A stretch of DNA of 13,768 nucleotides. Source: Filomicrobium sp. Lineage in GTDB: Bacteria; Pseudomonadota; Alphaproteobacteria; Rhizobiales; Hyphomicrobiaceae. Positions 7,049 through 13,768 of the stretch are shown one piece after another (within the stretch, counting starts at the first letter, position 1; the number at the start of each line of letters is the position of its first letter). Below the pieces are notes generated by a model, which was given only the letters and a program-made list of their open reading frames with translations, had not been told where the DNA came from and searched no databases. The stretch covers positions 1-13,768 of the forward strand of contig JAJFHK010000074.1 in the NCBI GenBank assembly GCA_021775655.1, given 5' to 3'. Position numbers and translations under genes: made by a program.

Positions 7049-8125
7049 CTAACGCGTGGCGATCCGCCGGCCTGTTCGGTCGATGCGGTGCATCAGGTAG
7101 CCCAAGCAATCAAGGCGTACTGCGCGCGGATCACGCGTCAGCATCGCCGGGATTGCGCCCTGCGCCAAGACGATCTTCCCATTGTCGTAACTGATATAGC
7201 TTTCCGGATCGACGTCGAACTCCCCACCGGGCACTGCTATGAGGCGCCGGTCCATCTTTCCGCCGAGGTTCCCGAGCCAGGTGCCCGGCGACAGCTCGGA
7301 GAAATTCAAGCGATCAAGATCACTGCGGAAATGAAAATCAGCTTCGCTGTCATCGTAACTGAAGGTTGCATCTGGTGGCACTCGCAAGATGACCGCCGTC
7401 TGTAATAAGTCGAGGTCGTGCTCAGGAATTGGGTGCTCTGGAAATGCGCTGAGCGACAAGGCCGCCCCGATGAATTCAGCGGCATGTTCGGCGGCAATTG
7501 CACTGCCCGGCAATCCGCATTCGACCGTCACCGAGGGGCAGAACTTGGCCATAGCCGCTGACAGAACGCCGACGGGACGGGTAAAAAATACGACTGTGCG
7601 TGAGAACAAGCGGGCCAGATGGAAGTGGTCTTGCCCCAGATGATTGACGCAGGCGTAGTGCGGATTGTTGCCAGTGTTGTTGTGGATGTCGATCGAGGCG
7701 AAGGGGTTTTCGGCTGTGACGACCTCGACGACCTCGCGCATCAATGCAGCTTCGGCGGACTCGGGATAGCGCGTACCTGGCCATGAGCGGTTGTAGTCTG
7801 CCTGGGTGTCAAGCGTGCGGAGGTTCTCCTTCGCGGCGGCAATGTTGCCGACGAAGAGCAGTAGGCGGCGGCCCAGAGGATTCCCTGACTGGAGTCGGCG
7901 GCGCAAAACGTTTTGGACAGCAGTCCAGCCGGTGTCTTCATTACCATGCAGCAGGACGGAAACGAACAGGGGTTGGCTATCGCGCCCGGGCAGGGAGAAG
8001 AAAGAGGGGCCTGGAAGATATTGCCAAAGTTCGCGGGCTTCGACCTCTAGGAGCTGATCGGGGATGTCATCGAAACGGTGGAGCCGAACACCGGTGGTCG
8101 AGGCGCGCCCTGCGATTTCGCCCAT
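7049..8125 (-). CDS. M14-family zinc hydrolase, succinylglutamate desuccinylase/aspartoacylase-like
   Basis: A 358-residue protein of the AstE/ASPA branch of M14 metallocarboxypeptidases. Zinc ligands are H60 and E63 in HGNE and H148 in DIHNNTG. DYNRSWPG (110-117) supplies the substrate-binding Asn/Arg pair, and E202 in TVECG is the expected general base. Together these form a complete active site for amide hydrolysis of an N-acyl or C-terminal amino acid substrate. The C-terminal part (about 240-358) is a beta-rich domain, also seen in relatives. No signal peptide is visible. It is the first gene of a transcript that continues into the ATP-grasp ligase, and not part of an arginine-catabolic ast cluster, so AstE function is unlikely. 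GAGGTGAT lies about eight bases before the ATG. Confidence 0.87.
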   Translation of the reverse strand: MGEIAGRASTTGVRLHRFDDIPDQLLEVEARELWQYLPGPSFFSLPGRDSQPLFVSVLLHGNEDTGWTAVQNVLRRRLQSGNPLGRRLLLFVGNIAAAKENLRTLDTQADYNRSWPGTRYPESAEAALMREVVEVVTAENPFASIDIHNNTGNNPHYACVNHLGQDHFHLARLFSRTVVFFTRPVGVLSAAMAKFCPSVTVECGLPGSAIAAEHAAEFIGAALSLSAFPEHPIPEHDLDLLQTAVILRVPPDATFSYDDSEADFHFRSDLDRLNFSELSPGTWLGNLGGKMDRRLIAVPGGEFDVDPESYISYDNGKIVLAQGAIPAMLTRDPRAVRLDCLGYLMHRIDRTGRRIATR

Positions 8126-8175
8126 ACGTTTTTATCACCTCGGAGAAATAGCGTGTGGTGTTGTCATCTCCCGAA

Positions 8176-8205
8176 ATTATGGCCGAGCGACTTGACGCCG
8201 GTCAA
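8176..8205 (-). promoter_or_regulatory. Sigma70-like promoter for the M14/ATP-grasp genes, overlapped by an inverted repeat
   Basis: On the minus strand TTGACC (8205-8200) and CATAAT (8181-8176) each match five of six consensus bases, with an 18-base spacer. Transcription would begin near 8169, about 45 bases before the M14 start codon. The -35 box is the first arm of TTGAC-N4-GTCAA (8205-8192), a perfect 5-bp dyad that could be a repressor site. A GCCGG/CCGGC repeat (8196-8212) also covers this point and might contribute to ending the upstream transcript, but it has no T-run. Confidence 0.55.
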
Positions 8206-8264
8206 TGCCGGCCAATTCTTACTTGAGAATCGATGCTGGTAAGGCACTCAGCCCATCCAAATGG

Positions 8265-9197
8265 TCAGGCGATCGCCTCATAGGCATAGCCTGAGCCTTT
8301 CTTCACGACCGTGCCGATGCCAGGAGGCGGTAGGTGATAACCTATGATCTTGGCTTTCGAAGCGGAGAGCTGATCGAGGAGGCGCTTGCGGGTCTCAACT
8401 GCCATATCGGGCACCTGATCGCTTTCGGGCTTCCACCCCGGGTGCTCGAATGAGATCACCGGATTGGTCAGGGCATCACCGAGAACAATCAGTGTTTCGG
8501 AACCTGATTTCAGTTCGACAGACACGTGGCCCTGGGTATGGCCGTTGGTCTCCATGACGTTAATACCAGAAACGACTTCGTCGTCGCCCTTGACGAACTT
8601 TATTTTCTCTTCGATCGCCTTAAATCGGGACTTGGCACCGACGGCGAAGAACTCACGGTCTTCGCGCAGATTTTTCGCAACATCAGGGTCGTGCCAGAAC
8701 GCAAATTCCTTTTCGGCAACATAGTATGTTGCCTCCGGGAATGTCAGCTCGTCGAAGTCATTGATGACACCCCAGATATGATCTGGATGTGCATGGGTTA
8801 AGATGATCTTGGTAATTGCAGTAGGGTCGACATCGGCTTCGCCAAGGGCAGATTCAAGCTTGCCGGCGGTCGGAACGAAGTTCGGTCCGGAGCCTGCATC
8901 GACCAGGATGAAATCGTTGGGTGTCTTGATAAGCGTGACGTTGATTGGAGACTTGCGAGTCTCACTGGTGATCCCGGCTTTAGCCAAGGCTGCGGCACGC
9001 TCCGTCGGATTGGCATCCGGTGCTGTTCCATTCGCCGGCAAGTTGATGTGGCCATCCGAAAACGTTGTGATCTCGAATTCGCCAATCTTGACATTGGATG
9101 CTGCAAAGGCCGGCAATGGAAGGGATGTGGCTGCGGCCAGCGCTGCGGTTCCAGCGACGAATTCGCGGCGATTAAGGGTGAAATTTTTGACCGACAT
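8265..9197 (-). CDS. Exported MBL-fold metallohydrolase with complete metal site (SoxH-like context)
   Basis: A 310-residue metallo-beta-lactamase-fold protein. A twin-arginine signal, NRREF (9-13), is followed by a hydrophobic stretch and an AFA site near 30-32, predicting Tat export to the periplasm. All metal ligands are present: H135, H137, D139 and H140 in THAHPDH, then H220 in NGHTQGH, D241 in LGDAL and H288 in GYHLP. The substrate is unknown; thioester or polysulfide hydrolysis would suit a sox setting but is inference. It is the last gene of the sox block, 59 bp behind the first MBL gene. GAGGA precedes the ATG. The next gene has its own promoter, so the operon likely ends here. Confidence 0.88.
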   Translation of the reverse strand: MSVKNFTLNRREFVAGTAALAAATSLPLPAFAASNVKIGEFEITTFSDGHINLPANGTAPDANPTERAAALAKAGITSETRKSPINVTLIKTPNDFILVDAGSGPNFVPTAGKLESALGEADVDPTAITKIILTHAHPDHIWGVINDFDELTFPEATYYVAEKEFAFWHDPDVAKNLREDREFFAVGAKSRFKAIEEKIKFVKGDDEVVSGINVMETNGHTQGHVSVELKSGSETLIVLGDALTNPVISFEHPGWKPESDQVPDMAVETRKRLLDQLSASKAKIIGYHLPPPGIGTVVKKGSGYAYEAIA

Positions 9198-9228
9198 GCT
9201 TCGTATCCTCGTTGTTCGCTTTTGAACG

Positions 9229-9241
9229 CTTGCTACGCAAG
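9229..9241 (-). repeat. Small hairpin between the two MBL genes
   Basis: CTTGC (9229-9233) and GCAAG (9237-9241) can pair around three bases, within the 59-base gap between the two MBL genes. No T-run follows. It may tune message stability or be chance. Confidence 0.2.
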
Positions 9242-9256
9242 TTGCGAGCGCCTCAG

Positions 9257-10210
9257 TTATTCGAACTCCATCTGCTCGTAGACGCGACCAGCATTTCTGG
9301 TCGCCAACTCTTCAAAGGTATCAAGGTGCGCATACGGGGCCTGGTCGACGTAATACGAGTCCTCTAGCGAGCCGCCCTTTTCGATATGTTCGGCAATCTT
9401 GTCGCGCAAGTAGGCAACGTAGTCCTTCGTGTAACGCCGCACCTGATCCATGTTGGTGGGATGACCGTGGCCGGGGATCACGTAGACTGCGCCGAGCGCT
9501 TCGAAATTCTCCCAACTTTCCAGCCAAGCCTTCGTGTTCGTTTCAGCGAAGATAGGCGGCACACGCTCGTGGAAGGCCATGTCCCCAGCGATTGCGAGTT
9601 TCTGCTTGGGAAGCCACACCGTTATGTCGCCGGGAGAGTGCGCCGGGCCTAGGTTCAGGACTTCGATCTTGAAGTTACCCATCTCAATTTCTTTTTTGTC
9701 CGAGAATGTTTCTGTGGGCCCGGCAAGTTTGGTGCCATCGGCGCGTTCTTTTAGGATCCTTTGGTGACGTTCAAGGCTCTGCCGGCCTGAGTCATCGAAG
9801 GCAGTGCTCGCATCCTCGTGAGCCAGGATCGGAACGTTCTGTGTTTTCCAATAACTGTTGCCGAGCATGGCGTGACCCTGGCCGTTCTCGTTGATGATGA
9901 GTTTTACCGGCTGATCGGTAGTCTTCTTAATTTCTTCGTGCAGGGCTTTGGCAAGCAGAAAGGAGGCGCCGCCATTTACAACGACAACGCCCTCTCCAGT
10001 GACGATAAACGAAAGGTTGTTGTTGTGCCCCGCATTTTCATAGGTCGGCGGTGCAGTAGCGCCGATCGCCGACCACACATACGGGATAACTTCGACGGGT
10101 TTGGAATAGAGAACGGAACCAGGATACTGGTCAGGAATATCCTGGCTCGCACTAGTAGCCTGCACCGTCACGCCGAAAAAAACTGCAATCACCAGCGCGC
10201 GCATTTTCAT
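9257..10210 (-). CDS. Exported MBL-fold protein with degenerate HxHxDH motif, sox-linked
   Basis: Starting at ATG 10210 gives 317 residues with a Sec-type signal (MKMRALVIAVFFGV, cleavage near 19-22). An in-frame ATG at 10237 exists, but 10210 has AGAAGGA (10225-10219) just upstream and gives a clean signal peptide. The site where MBL enzymes have HxHxDH reads INENGQGH (106-113), so the two histidines are asparagines and the aspartate is glutamine. The usual VD-x-G aspartate is also Asn (N79). Second-half ligands remain: H191 in AHSPGD, D210 in AGDMAF and H248 in PGHGH. The protein may bind one metal or act without two-metal catalysis. The ribosome binding site overlaps the soxD stop codon, implying translational coupling. 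Related sox-linked proteins are called SoxH-like; the exact name is uncertain. Confidence 0.85.
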   Translation of the reverse strand: MKMRALVIAVFFGVTVQATSASQDIPDQYPGSVLYSKPVEVIPYVWSAIGATAPPTYENAGHNNNLSFIVTGEGVVVVNGGASFLLAKALHEEIKKTTDQPVKLIINENGQGHAMLGNSYWKTQNVPILAHEDASTAFDDSGRQSLERHQRILKERADGTKLAGPTETFSDKKEIEMGNFKIEVLNLGPAHSPGDITVWLPKQKLAIAGDMAFHERVPPIFAETNTKAWLESWENFEALGAVYVIPGHGHPTNMDQVRRYTKDYVAYLRDKIAEHIEKGGSLEDSYYVDQAPYAHLDTFEELATRNAGRVYEQMEFE

Positions 10211-10223
10211 GGCTTTCGTCCTT

Positions 10224-10931
10224 CTATTCGATTGCACCCTTCGCTGCTTCTTTGTCCTCGCCCTGCGGTGTCACGTCAAGAACGCGCGCCCGCATCGTCA
10301 CCTCCACGTCCGGCTTGCAGTCCTTCATGCAAGGATCGCCGTCCTCCAAGGTAGGAGTATCGGGTCGATTGTCCTCAATGAAGTTTTGCTCATTCGGCAG
10401 TCGAATGCTGGTGAAAGTCGTCTTGGACAATTCGAATTGGTCGTCCTGAATGATGTCATTCATCAAAAGGATGTAGGCAATGATCGAATAGACTTCATTG
10501 GGTTTGAGCGACTGCGCATTGCCGTAGGGCATGGCGCGGTAGATGTAATCGTAAGCCGTTGAGAGATAGGGCCAATAGGAACCGATCGTCTTAACCGGGT
10601 CTTGGGTTTTTAGAGTGTCGAGGCCACCGGCAAGCGATGGCCAGCGATCGAGGCCTTCGGCAAAGTCGCCGTGACAGATGGCGCACTTGGCGGCGAAAAC
10701 GGTTTCTCCCTTGGCAGCGTTGCCTTTTCCTTCGGGAAGCCCCATGCCATCGGGGCGTACGTCGATGTCCCATGCCCTGATTTCTTCCGGCGTTGCTGGT
10801 CGGCCAAGGCCCAAGCGCTTATCAGGCTCTGCCGCGATTGCCGCAGAACATGCGGCAAGGCTAATCAGCAAGACAACTGCGGCGACGGTGCGGGCCAACA
10901 TCATCTGGCCTGCCCTAAGAGACTTCGACAT
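10224..10931 (-). CDS. soxD: Sulfane dehydrogenase cytochrome c subunit SoxD, short single-heme form
   Basis: A 235-residue exported c-type cytochrome. The N-terminal signal has a hydrophobic core and LAAC (25-28), a lipobox-like site, followed by AIAA, a possible signal peptidase I site. One heme motif is present, CAICH (83-87), with a likely axial methionine M134 in RAMPYG. LKPNEVYSIIAYIL (142-155) is typical of SoxD/SorB-like cytochromes. In the Sox pathway SoxD takes electrons from the SoxC molybdenum site. Paracoccus SoxD is diheme and much longer; here the C-terminus has only CMKDC (201-205) and no second CxxCH. The start overlaps soxC by 17 bases and has GAGG six bases upstream, showing translational coupling. 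The MBL gene follows directly. Confidence 0.87.
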   Translation of the reverse strand: MSKSLRAGQMMLARTVAAVVLLISLAACSAAIAAEPDKRLGLGRPATPEEIRAWDIDVRPDGMGLPEGKGNAAKGETVFAAKCAICHGDFAEGLDRWPSLAGGLDTLKTQDPVKTIGSYWPYLSTAYDYIYRAMPYGNAQSLKPNEVYSIIAYILLMNDIIQDDQFELSKTTFTSIRLPNEQNFIEDNRPDTPTLEDGDPCMKDCKPDVEVTMRARVLDVTPQGEDKEAAKGAIE

Positions 10932-12201
10932 TTTCCACCTCGCCGGTCTTCTTCAGATGCCACGTCTGGATGGCGTTGTTGTGATAGATTGAGTTGTAGC
11001 CACGTGCGTTACGCAATTCGGTTTTTGTCGGCTGGATCTGACCGGTCGAATCGACTGCCCGCGACTGAAGGAGCAGAGGTTCGCCGTTCCAGTCGAAGTC
11101 ATAGTAGAAGCGGTGGAGCGACTTATCGAGGCTGGGGCCGTCGAGGCGCGCTGGGATCCAGTTGCGTCCACCATCGAGGGAAACGTCGACGCGCTTGATT
11201 GTGCCACGTCCCGACCAAGCCAGGCCAGTGATGACGGTCTGGCCGCTCTTGTGTTTGAGCGGCGCTTGCGGTGATGGATTGGTGATCACCGATTTGCAGT
11301 CCATCTCCCATGTGAAGCGGCGCGCCTTTCCGTTCTCCAGAAGGTCGGTGTATTTAGAGGTCTCTTCGCGGGCATGCCACGGCTCGTCGCCGACTTCGAG
11401 ACGGCGGATCCACTTGACCCACATGTTGCCCTCCCAGCCCGGAACGACGAGGCGAGCGGGATAGCCTTGTTCTGGACGAAGTGCTTCGCCGGTCATCTTG
11501 AAGGCGATCATGCAATCATCAAGCGCTTTGAACATCGGTATCGAGCGGTTCATGCCGGAGGCATCACCGCCCTCGGCCATCACCCACTTTGCGTTGGTCT
11601 TGAGTCCGGCTTGATCGAGCAGGATCTTCAGCGGCACGCCTGTGTACATGACGTTGTGGACCATGCCGTGGGTGTACTGGCAGCCGTTAAGCTGTGCACC
11701 TCGCCACTCCATGCCGGAGTTGGCCGCGCATTCGAGGAAATTTATCTGGTTCTTGCGGGGAAAACGCTTGAGGTCGTCGATCGTAAAGACAAGCGGCTCT
11801 TCGACAAGTCCATTGATCATCAAACGGTATAAGTCAGGCTCGACTTCAGCGACGCCGCCATGATGGCGCTCGAAACAGAGGCCGTTCGGTGTGATGATGC
11901 CGTCGAGTTCGTGCAGCGGGGTGAAGTTCACCGAAGATTCTGCCGATGCGGTCAGCCATTCAACATTGCGGCGGACGACTTGCTTCTCGTACTCCGAAGG
12001 CTTGCCGTAGGGTGCCGCGTTGACACCGTCGCCAAGGTAACGCGTCCAATCCTGGACGTAGGCGATAGCGGGGTCCGCCTTGGCGTGGGCGATCGAAGAT
12101 CCCGCGACAAGCGCTCCGCTCGCGGCGATCGACGACTTCAGGAATTGGCGCCGCGTTGCGGCGCTATCTGTCTCACTCGATTGCTTGTTTCTGCGGCTCA
12201 A
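10915..12201 (-). CDS. soxC: Sulfane dehydrogenase molybdenum subunit SoxC
   Basis: A sulfite-oxidase-family protein. A twin-arginine signal, RRQFLKSS (17-24 from the chosen start), predicts Tat export with bound cofactor. The molybdenum-ligating cysteine is C158 in FLECAANSG. PGWEGNMWVKW and an Ig-like dimerisation domain (SVITNPSP onward) complete the fold. SoxC with SoxD oxidises the sulfane sulfur on SoxY, giving six electrons and avoiding sulfur globules. An ATG at 12231 is in frame but has no ribosome binding site. TTG at 12201 has AGGGAGG six bases upstream and is preferred, giving 428 residues. soxD overlaps its 3' end. soxB lies upstream on the same strand. Confidence 0.93.
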   Translation of the reverse strand: MSRRNKQSSETDSAATRRQFLKSSIAASGALVAGSSIAHAKADPAIAYVQDWTRYLGDGVNAAPYGKPSEYEKQVVRRNVEWLTASAESSVNFTPLHELDGIITPNGLCFERHHGGVAEVEPDLYRLMINGLVEEPLVFTIDDLKRFPRKNQINFLECAANSGMEWRGAQLNGCQYTHGMVHNVMYTGVPLKILLDQAGLKTNAKWVMAEGGDASGMNRSIPMFKALDDCMIAFKMTGEALRPEQGYPARLVVPGWEGNMWVKWIRRLEVGDEPWHAREETSKYTDLLENGKARRFTWEMDCKSVITNPSPQAPLKHKSGQTVITGLAWSGRGTIKRVDVSLDGGRNWIPARLDGPSLDKSLHRFYYDFDWNGEPLLLQSRAVDSTGQIQPTKTELRNARGYNSIYHNNAIQTWHLKKTGEVENVEVS

Positions 12202-12300
12202 AGCAAGCCTCCCTGGTCTATTGCTGCACATGACATTAATACATGCGAATTTTTGAATGTCTAGGTCAAATGACAGATCTGGTCAGGCGCCGCGTTGGAC
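12202..12300 (-). promoter_or_regulatory. soxB-soxC spacer with AT-rich element and ribosome binding site for the TTG start
   Basis: About 100 bases separate soxB from the preferred soxC start. AGGGAGG (12214-12208) is the soxC ribosome binding site. An AT-rich stretch at 12233-12260 is bounded by ACATT and AATGT and contains ATTCAAAAATTC on the minus strand, reminiscent of ArsR-type half sites. A TGAC-AGATCT-GGTCA near-palindrome lies at 12271-12285. Either might be an internal regulatory site or processing hairpin, but no promoter could be fixed. Confidence 0.3.
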
Positions 12301-13768
12301 TCAAACACCCGCCACGATAACAGAGGTATTCGGCTCGACGCTAACGGTCTGCTTCTTCTTGATGTAGTCGGAGACCACATCCCAGATCGGCGGACCTTCG
12401 GTACCTTCGTTGACGGAGGCCCAACCGGAGACGACGTAGTTCTTCGCCGGATCGATCTTCTCACCTGACTTGAGAAGGGTCATCTCGGTAATGCGCGACC
12501 CGATCGGCTTGTTCACGTCGATGCGGTATCCCATGCCGCCGACACGAACCATGTCGCCACCCTGCTGATAGTACGGATCAGGGTTGAAGAGATTGTCGGC
12601 GACATCTTCGAGGATGTCGTGGATGAGCTTGCCCGACATCTCAGATCGATATGCGGCCGGATAAGTCATCGACGTCGCGTTGTGTAGGAGTTCTACAGTT
12701 ATGTCCTGGCCGGGAAGCACGGTCGTACCCCAGCGGAAACCTGGCGAAAGCGATATGTCGGATTCACGCTCTTCTATGAGTGCGTTGCAGATGAGGTCAT
12801 CGAACGTGCCGTTGAAATTACCGCGCCTGTATAGAAGTGAATCGGTTTTTCCGAGAACGGTCCCAAGCTCTTTCTCGTAGGGCGCGCGCACCTTGTCGAC
12901 CAGTTCAGTAGTTGCCTTGTCCGGCGTGATAACGTCAGAGAAGATAGGGATCAATTTATGCTGGTAGCCCTTGACCGCACCATCGCGAACATCGAGGTCA
13001 ACGCGGGATAGAAACTTACCATGAGACCCTGACGCGATGAGCAGTGTCTTACCGACAATTACCGGTTCGGGCAGCGCATCATGGGTGTGGCCTGTCAGAA
13101 TGACGTCGATACCTTTGACGCGGCCTGCCATCTTGCGGTCAACGTCGAATCCGTTGTGGGAGAGTAGGACAACGAGTTCGGCGCCATCTTCGCGCGCGGC
13201 GTCAACATTCTTTTGTACCTGCTCCTCGCGAATGCCAAAGGAAAGTTGCTCGAACATCCAGCGCGGGTTTGCGACCGGAAGGTAAGGGAAAGCCTGACCA
13301 ATGACAGCGACATTGACACCGCCGGCCTCAAACATCTTGGTCGACTCGAAGGCTGGCTCTTCCCATTCGTTGTCGAAGATATTTCCGCCAAGGAATGCAA
13401 AGGGCAAGTCTTCAATGATCTCCTTGACCCGGTCAATGCCGTACGTGAATTCCCAGTGCGATGTCATGGCATCAGGCTTCAGGGAATTCATTACCTCGAC
13501 CATGTCGGCGGCCTTGGTTTTCAAAGAGGTGTAGCTACCCTGCCAAGTGTCGCCGCCGTCGAGGAAAAGAACCTTGTCGCCGCGCTCGGCACGAATAGAA
13601 TTGAGAACTGTCGCTATGCGGTCGATGCCGCCCATGCGGCCGTAGTTATTGGCAAGCGCGAGGTAGTCTTCAGAGCACAGTGCATAGGCCTGAGGCGAGC
13701 CTGCGGTCATATTGTAGAGCTTCAGGAAATCCGCACCTGTTACGTGCGGCGGCAAACCTTTGACTTCA
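12301..13768 (-). CDS. soxB: Thiosulfohydrolase SoxB, 5' end outside the window
   Basis: The frame is open to the right edge and gives about 488 residues of a family usually near 560-570 long. The Tat signal and first DxH metal motif are therefore missing only because the window ends. A TTG at 13755 should not be taken as the start, since VKG-type family sequence continues upstream of it. Visible are LDGGDTWQGS with its metal-binding Asp, SHWEFTYG in the position of the GNHE motif of 5'-nucleotidases, LLSHNGFD and LTGHTHD, all typical of SoxB with its dimanganese centre. The C-terminal 5'-nucleotidase-like domain includes GGDMVRVGGMGY. SoxB hydrolyses the sulfate group from the SoxY-cysteine-thiosulfonate conjugate in the periplasm. 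soxC follows downstream. Confidence 0.95.
   Translation of the reverse strand, partial: EVKGLPPHVTGADFLKLYNMTAGSPQAYALCSEDYLALANNYGRMGGIDRIATVLNSIRAERGDKVLFLDGGDTWQGSYTSLKTKAADMVEVMNSLKPDAMTSHWEFTYGIDRVKEIIEDLPFAFLGGNIFDNEWEEPAFESTKMFEAGGVNVAVIGQAFPYLPVANPRWMFEQLSFGIREEQVQKNVDAAREDGAELVVLLSHNGFDVDRKMAGRVKGIDVILTGHTHDALPEPVIVGKTLLIASGSHGKFLSRVDLDVRDGAVKGYQHKLIPIFSDVITPDKATTELVDKVRAPYEKELGTVLGKTDSLLYRRGNFNGTFDDLICNALIEERESDISLSPGFRWGTTVLPGQDITVELLHNATSMTYPAAYRSEMSGKLIHDILEDVADNLFNPDPYYQQGGDMVRVGGMGYRIDVNKPIGSRITEMTLLKSGEKIDPAKNYVVSGWASVNEGTEGPPIWDVVSDYIKKKQTVSVEPNTSVIVAGV

Noticed and set aside
7049..8125. Assignment as AstE of the arginine succinyltransferase pathway
   Set aside because: The catalytic residues fit the family, but no other ast genes are nearby and the neighbour is an ATP-grasp ligase.
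10210..10237. Upstream ATG at 10237 as start of the first MBL protein
   Set aside because: It would put nine charged residues before the signal peptide and overlap soxD; ATG 10210 has a well-placed ribosome binding site.
13753..13755. TTG as the true start of soxB
   Set aside because: Family sequence continues in frame to the window edge, and the first metal motif and Tat signal must lie beyond it.
1..13768. CRISPR arrays, tRNA or rRNA genes, complete insertion sequences
   Set aside because: No regularly spaced repeats, no tRNA-like cloverleaf and no complete transposase with flanking terminal repeats were seen on either strand.

Overview
The window looks like a stretch of an alphaproteobacterial chromosome. 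The grounds are the gene families (an ELM1-type protein, an AsnC-type regulator, a sox operon containing soxCD) and the moderately high GC by eye. The genus cannot be fixed from this sequence. Gene density is high and no spacer exceeds about 220 bases. No tRNA, rRNA, CRISPR array or complete insertion sequence is visible.

Left part (1-2617). The 5' end of a minus-strand gene runs off the left edge; its start lies in an unusual hairpin. Next come a minus-strand Lrp/AsnC-family regulator and, divergent from it, an ELM1-family protein followed by a 2-oxoglutarate/Fe(II) dioxygenase. The regulator/ELM1 spacer holds a strong nested dyad that looks like an Lrp-type operator.

Middle part (2624-8125, all minus strand). 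In transcription order this holds an M14 (AstE/aspartoacylase-like) zinc hydrolase, an ATP-grasp ligase of the PGM1-related type, a DUF418 membrane protein and a CNT/NupC nucleoside transporter. The hydrolase and ligase are 40 bp apart. They have their own good sigma70-like promoter at 8176-8205, overlapped by a TTGAC-N4-GTCAA inverted repeat. This pair is the best candidate for an undescribed small-molecule or peptide ligation/hydrolysis system.

Right part (8265-13768, all minus strand). This is the distal portion of a sulfur-oxidation operon: soxB (5' end outside the window), soxC, soxD and two exported metallo-beta-lactamase-fold proteins. SoxB (thiosulfohydrolase) and SoxCD (sulfane dehydrogenase) act on thiosulfate-derived sulfur carried on SoxYZ in the periplasm. 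soxXAYZ are not visible and probably lie beyond the right edge. SoxD is short, with one heme site. The first MBL protein has lost the HxHxDH motif through mostly amide substitutions, while the second keeps every metal ligand.
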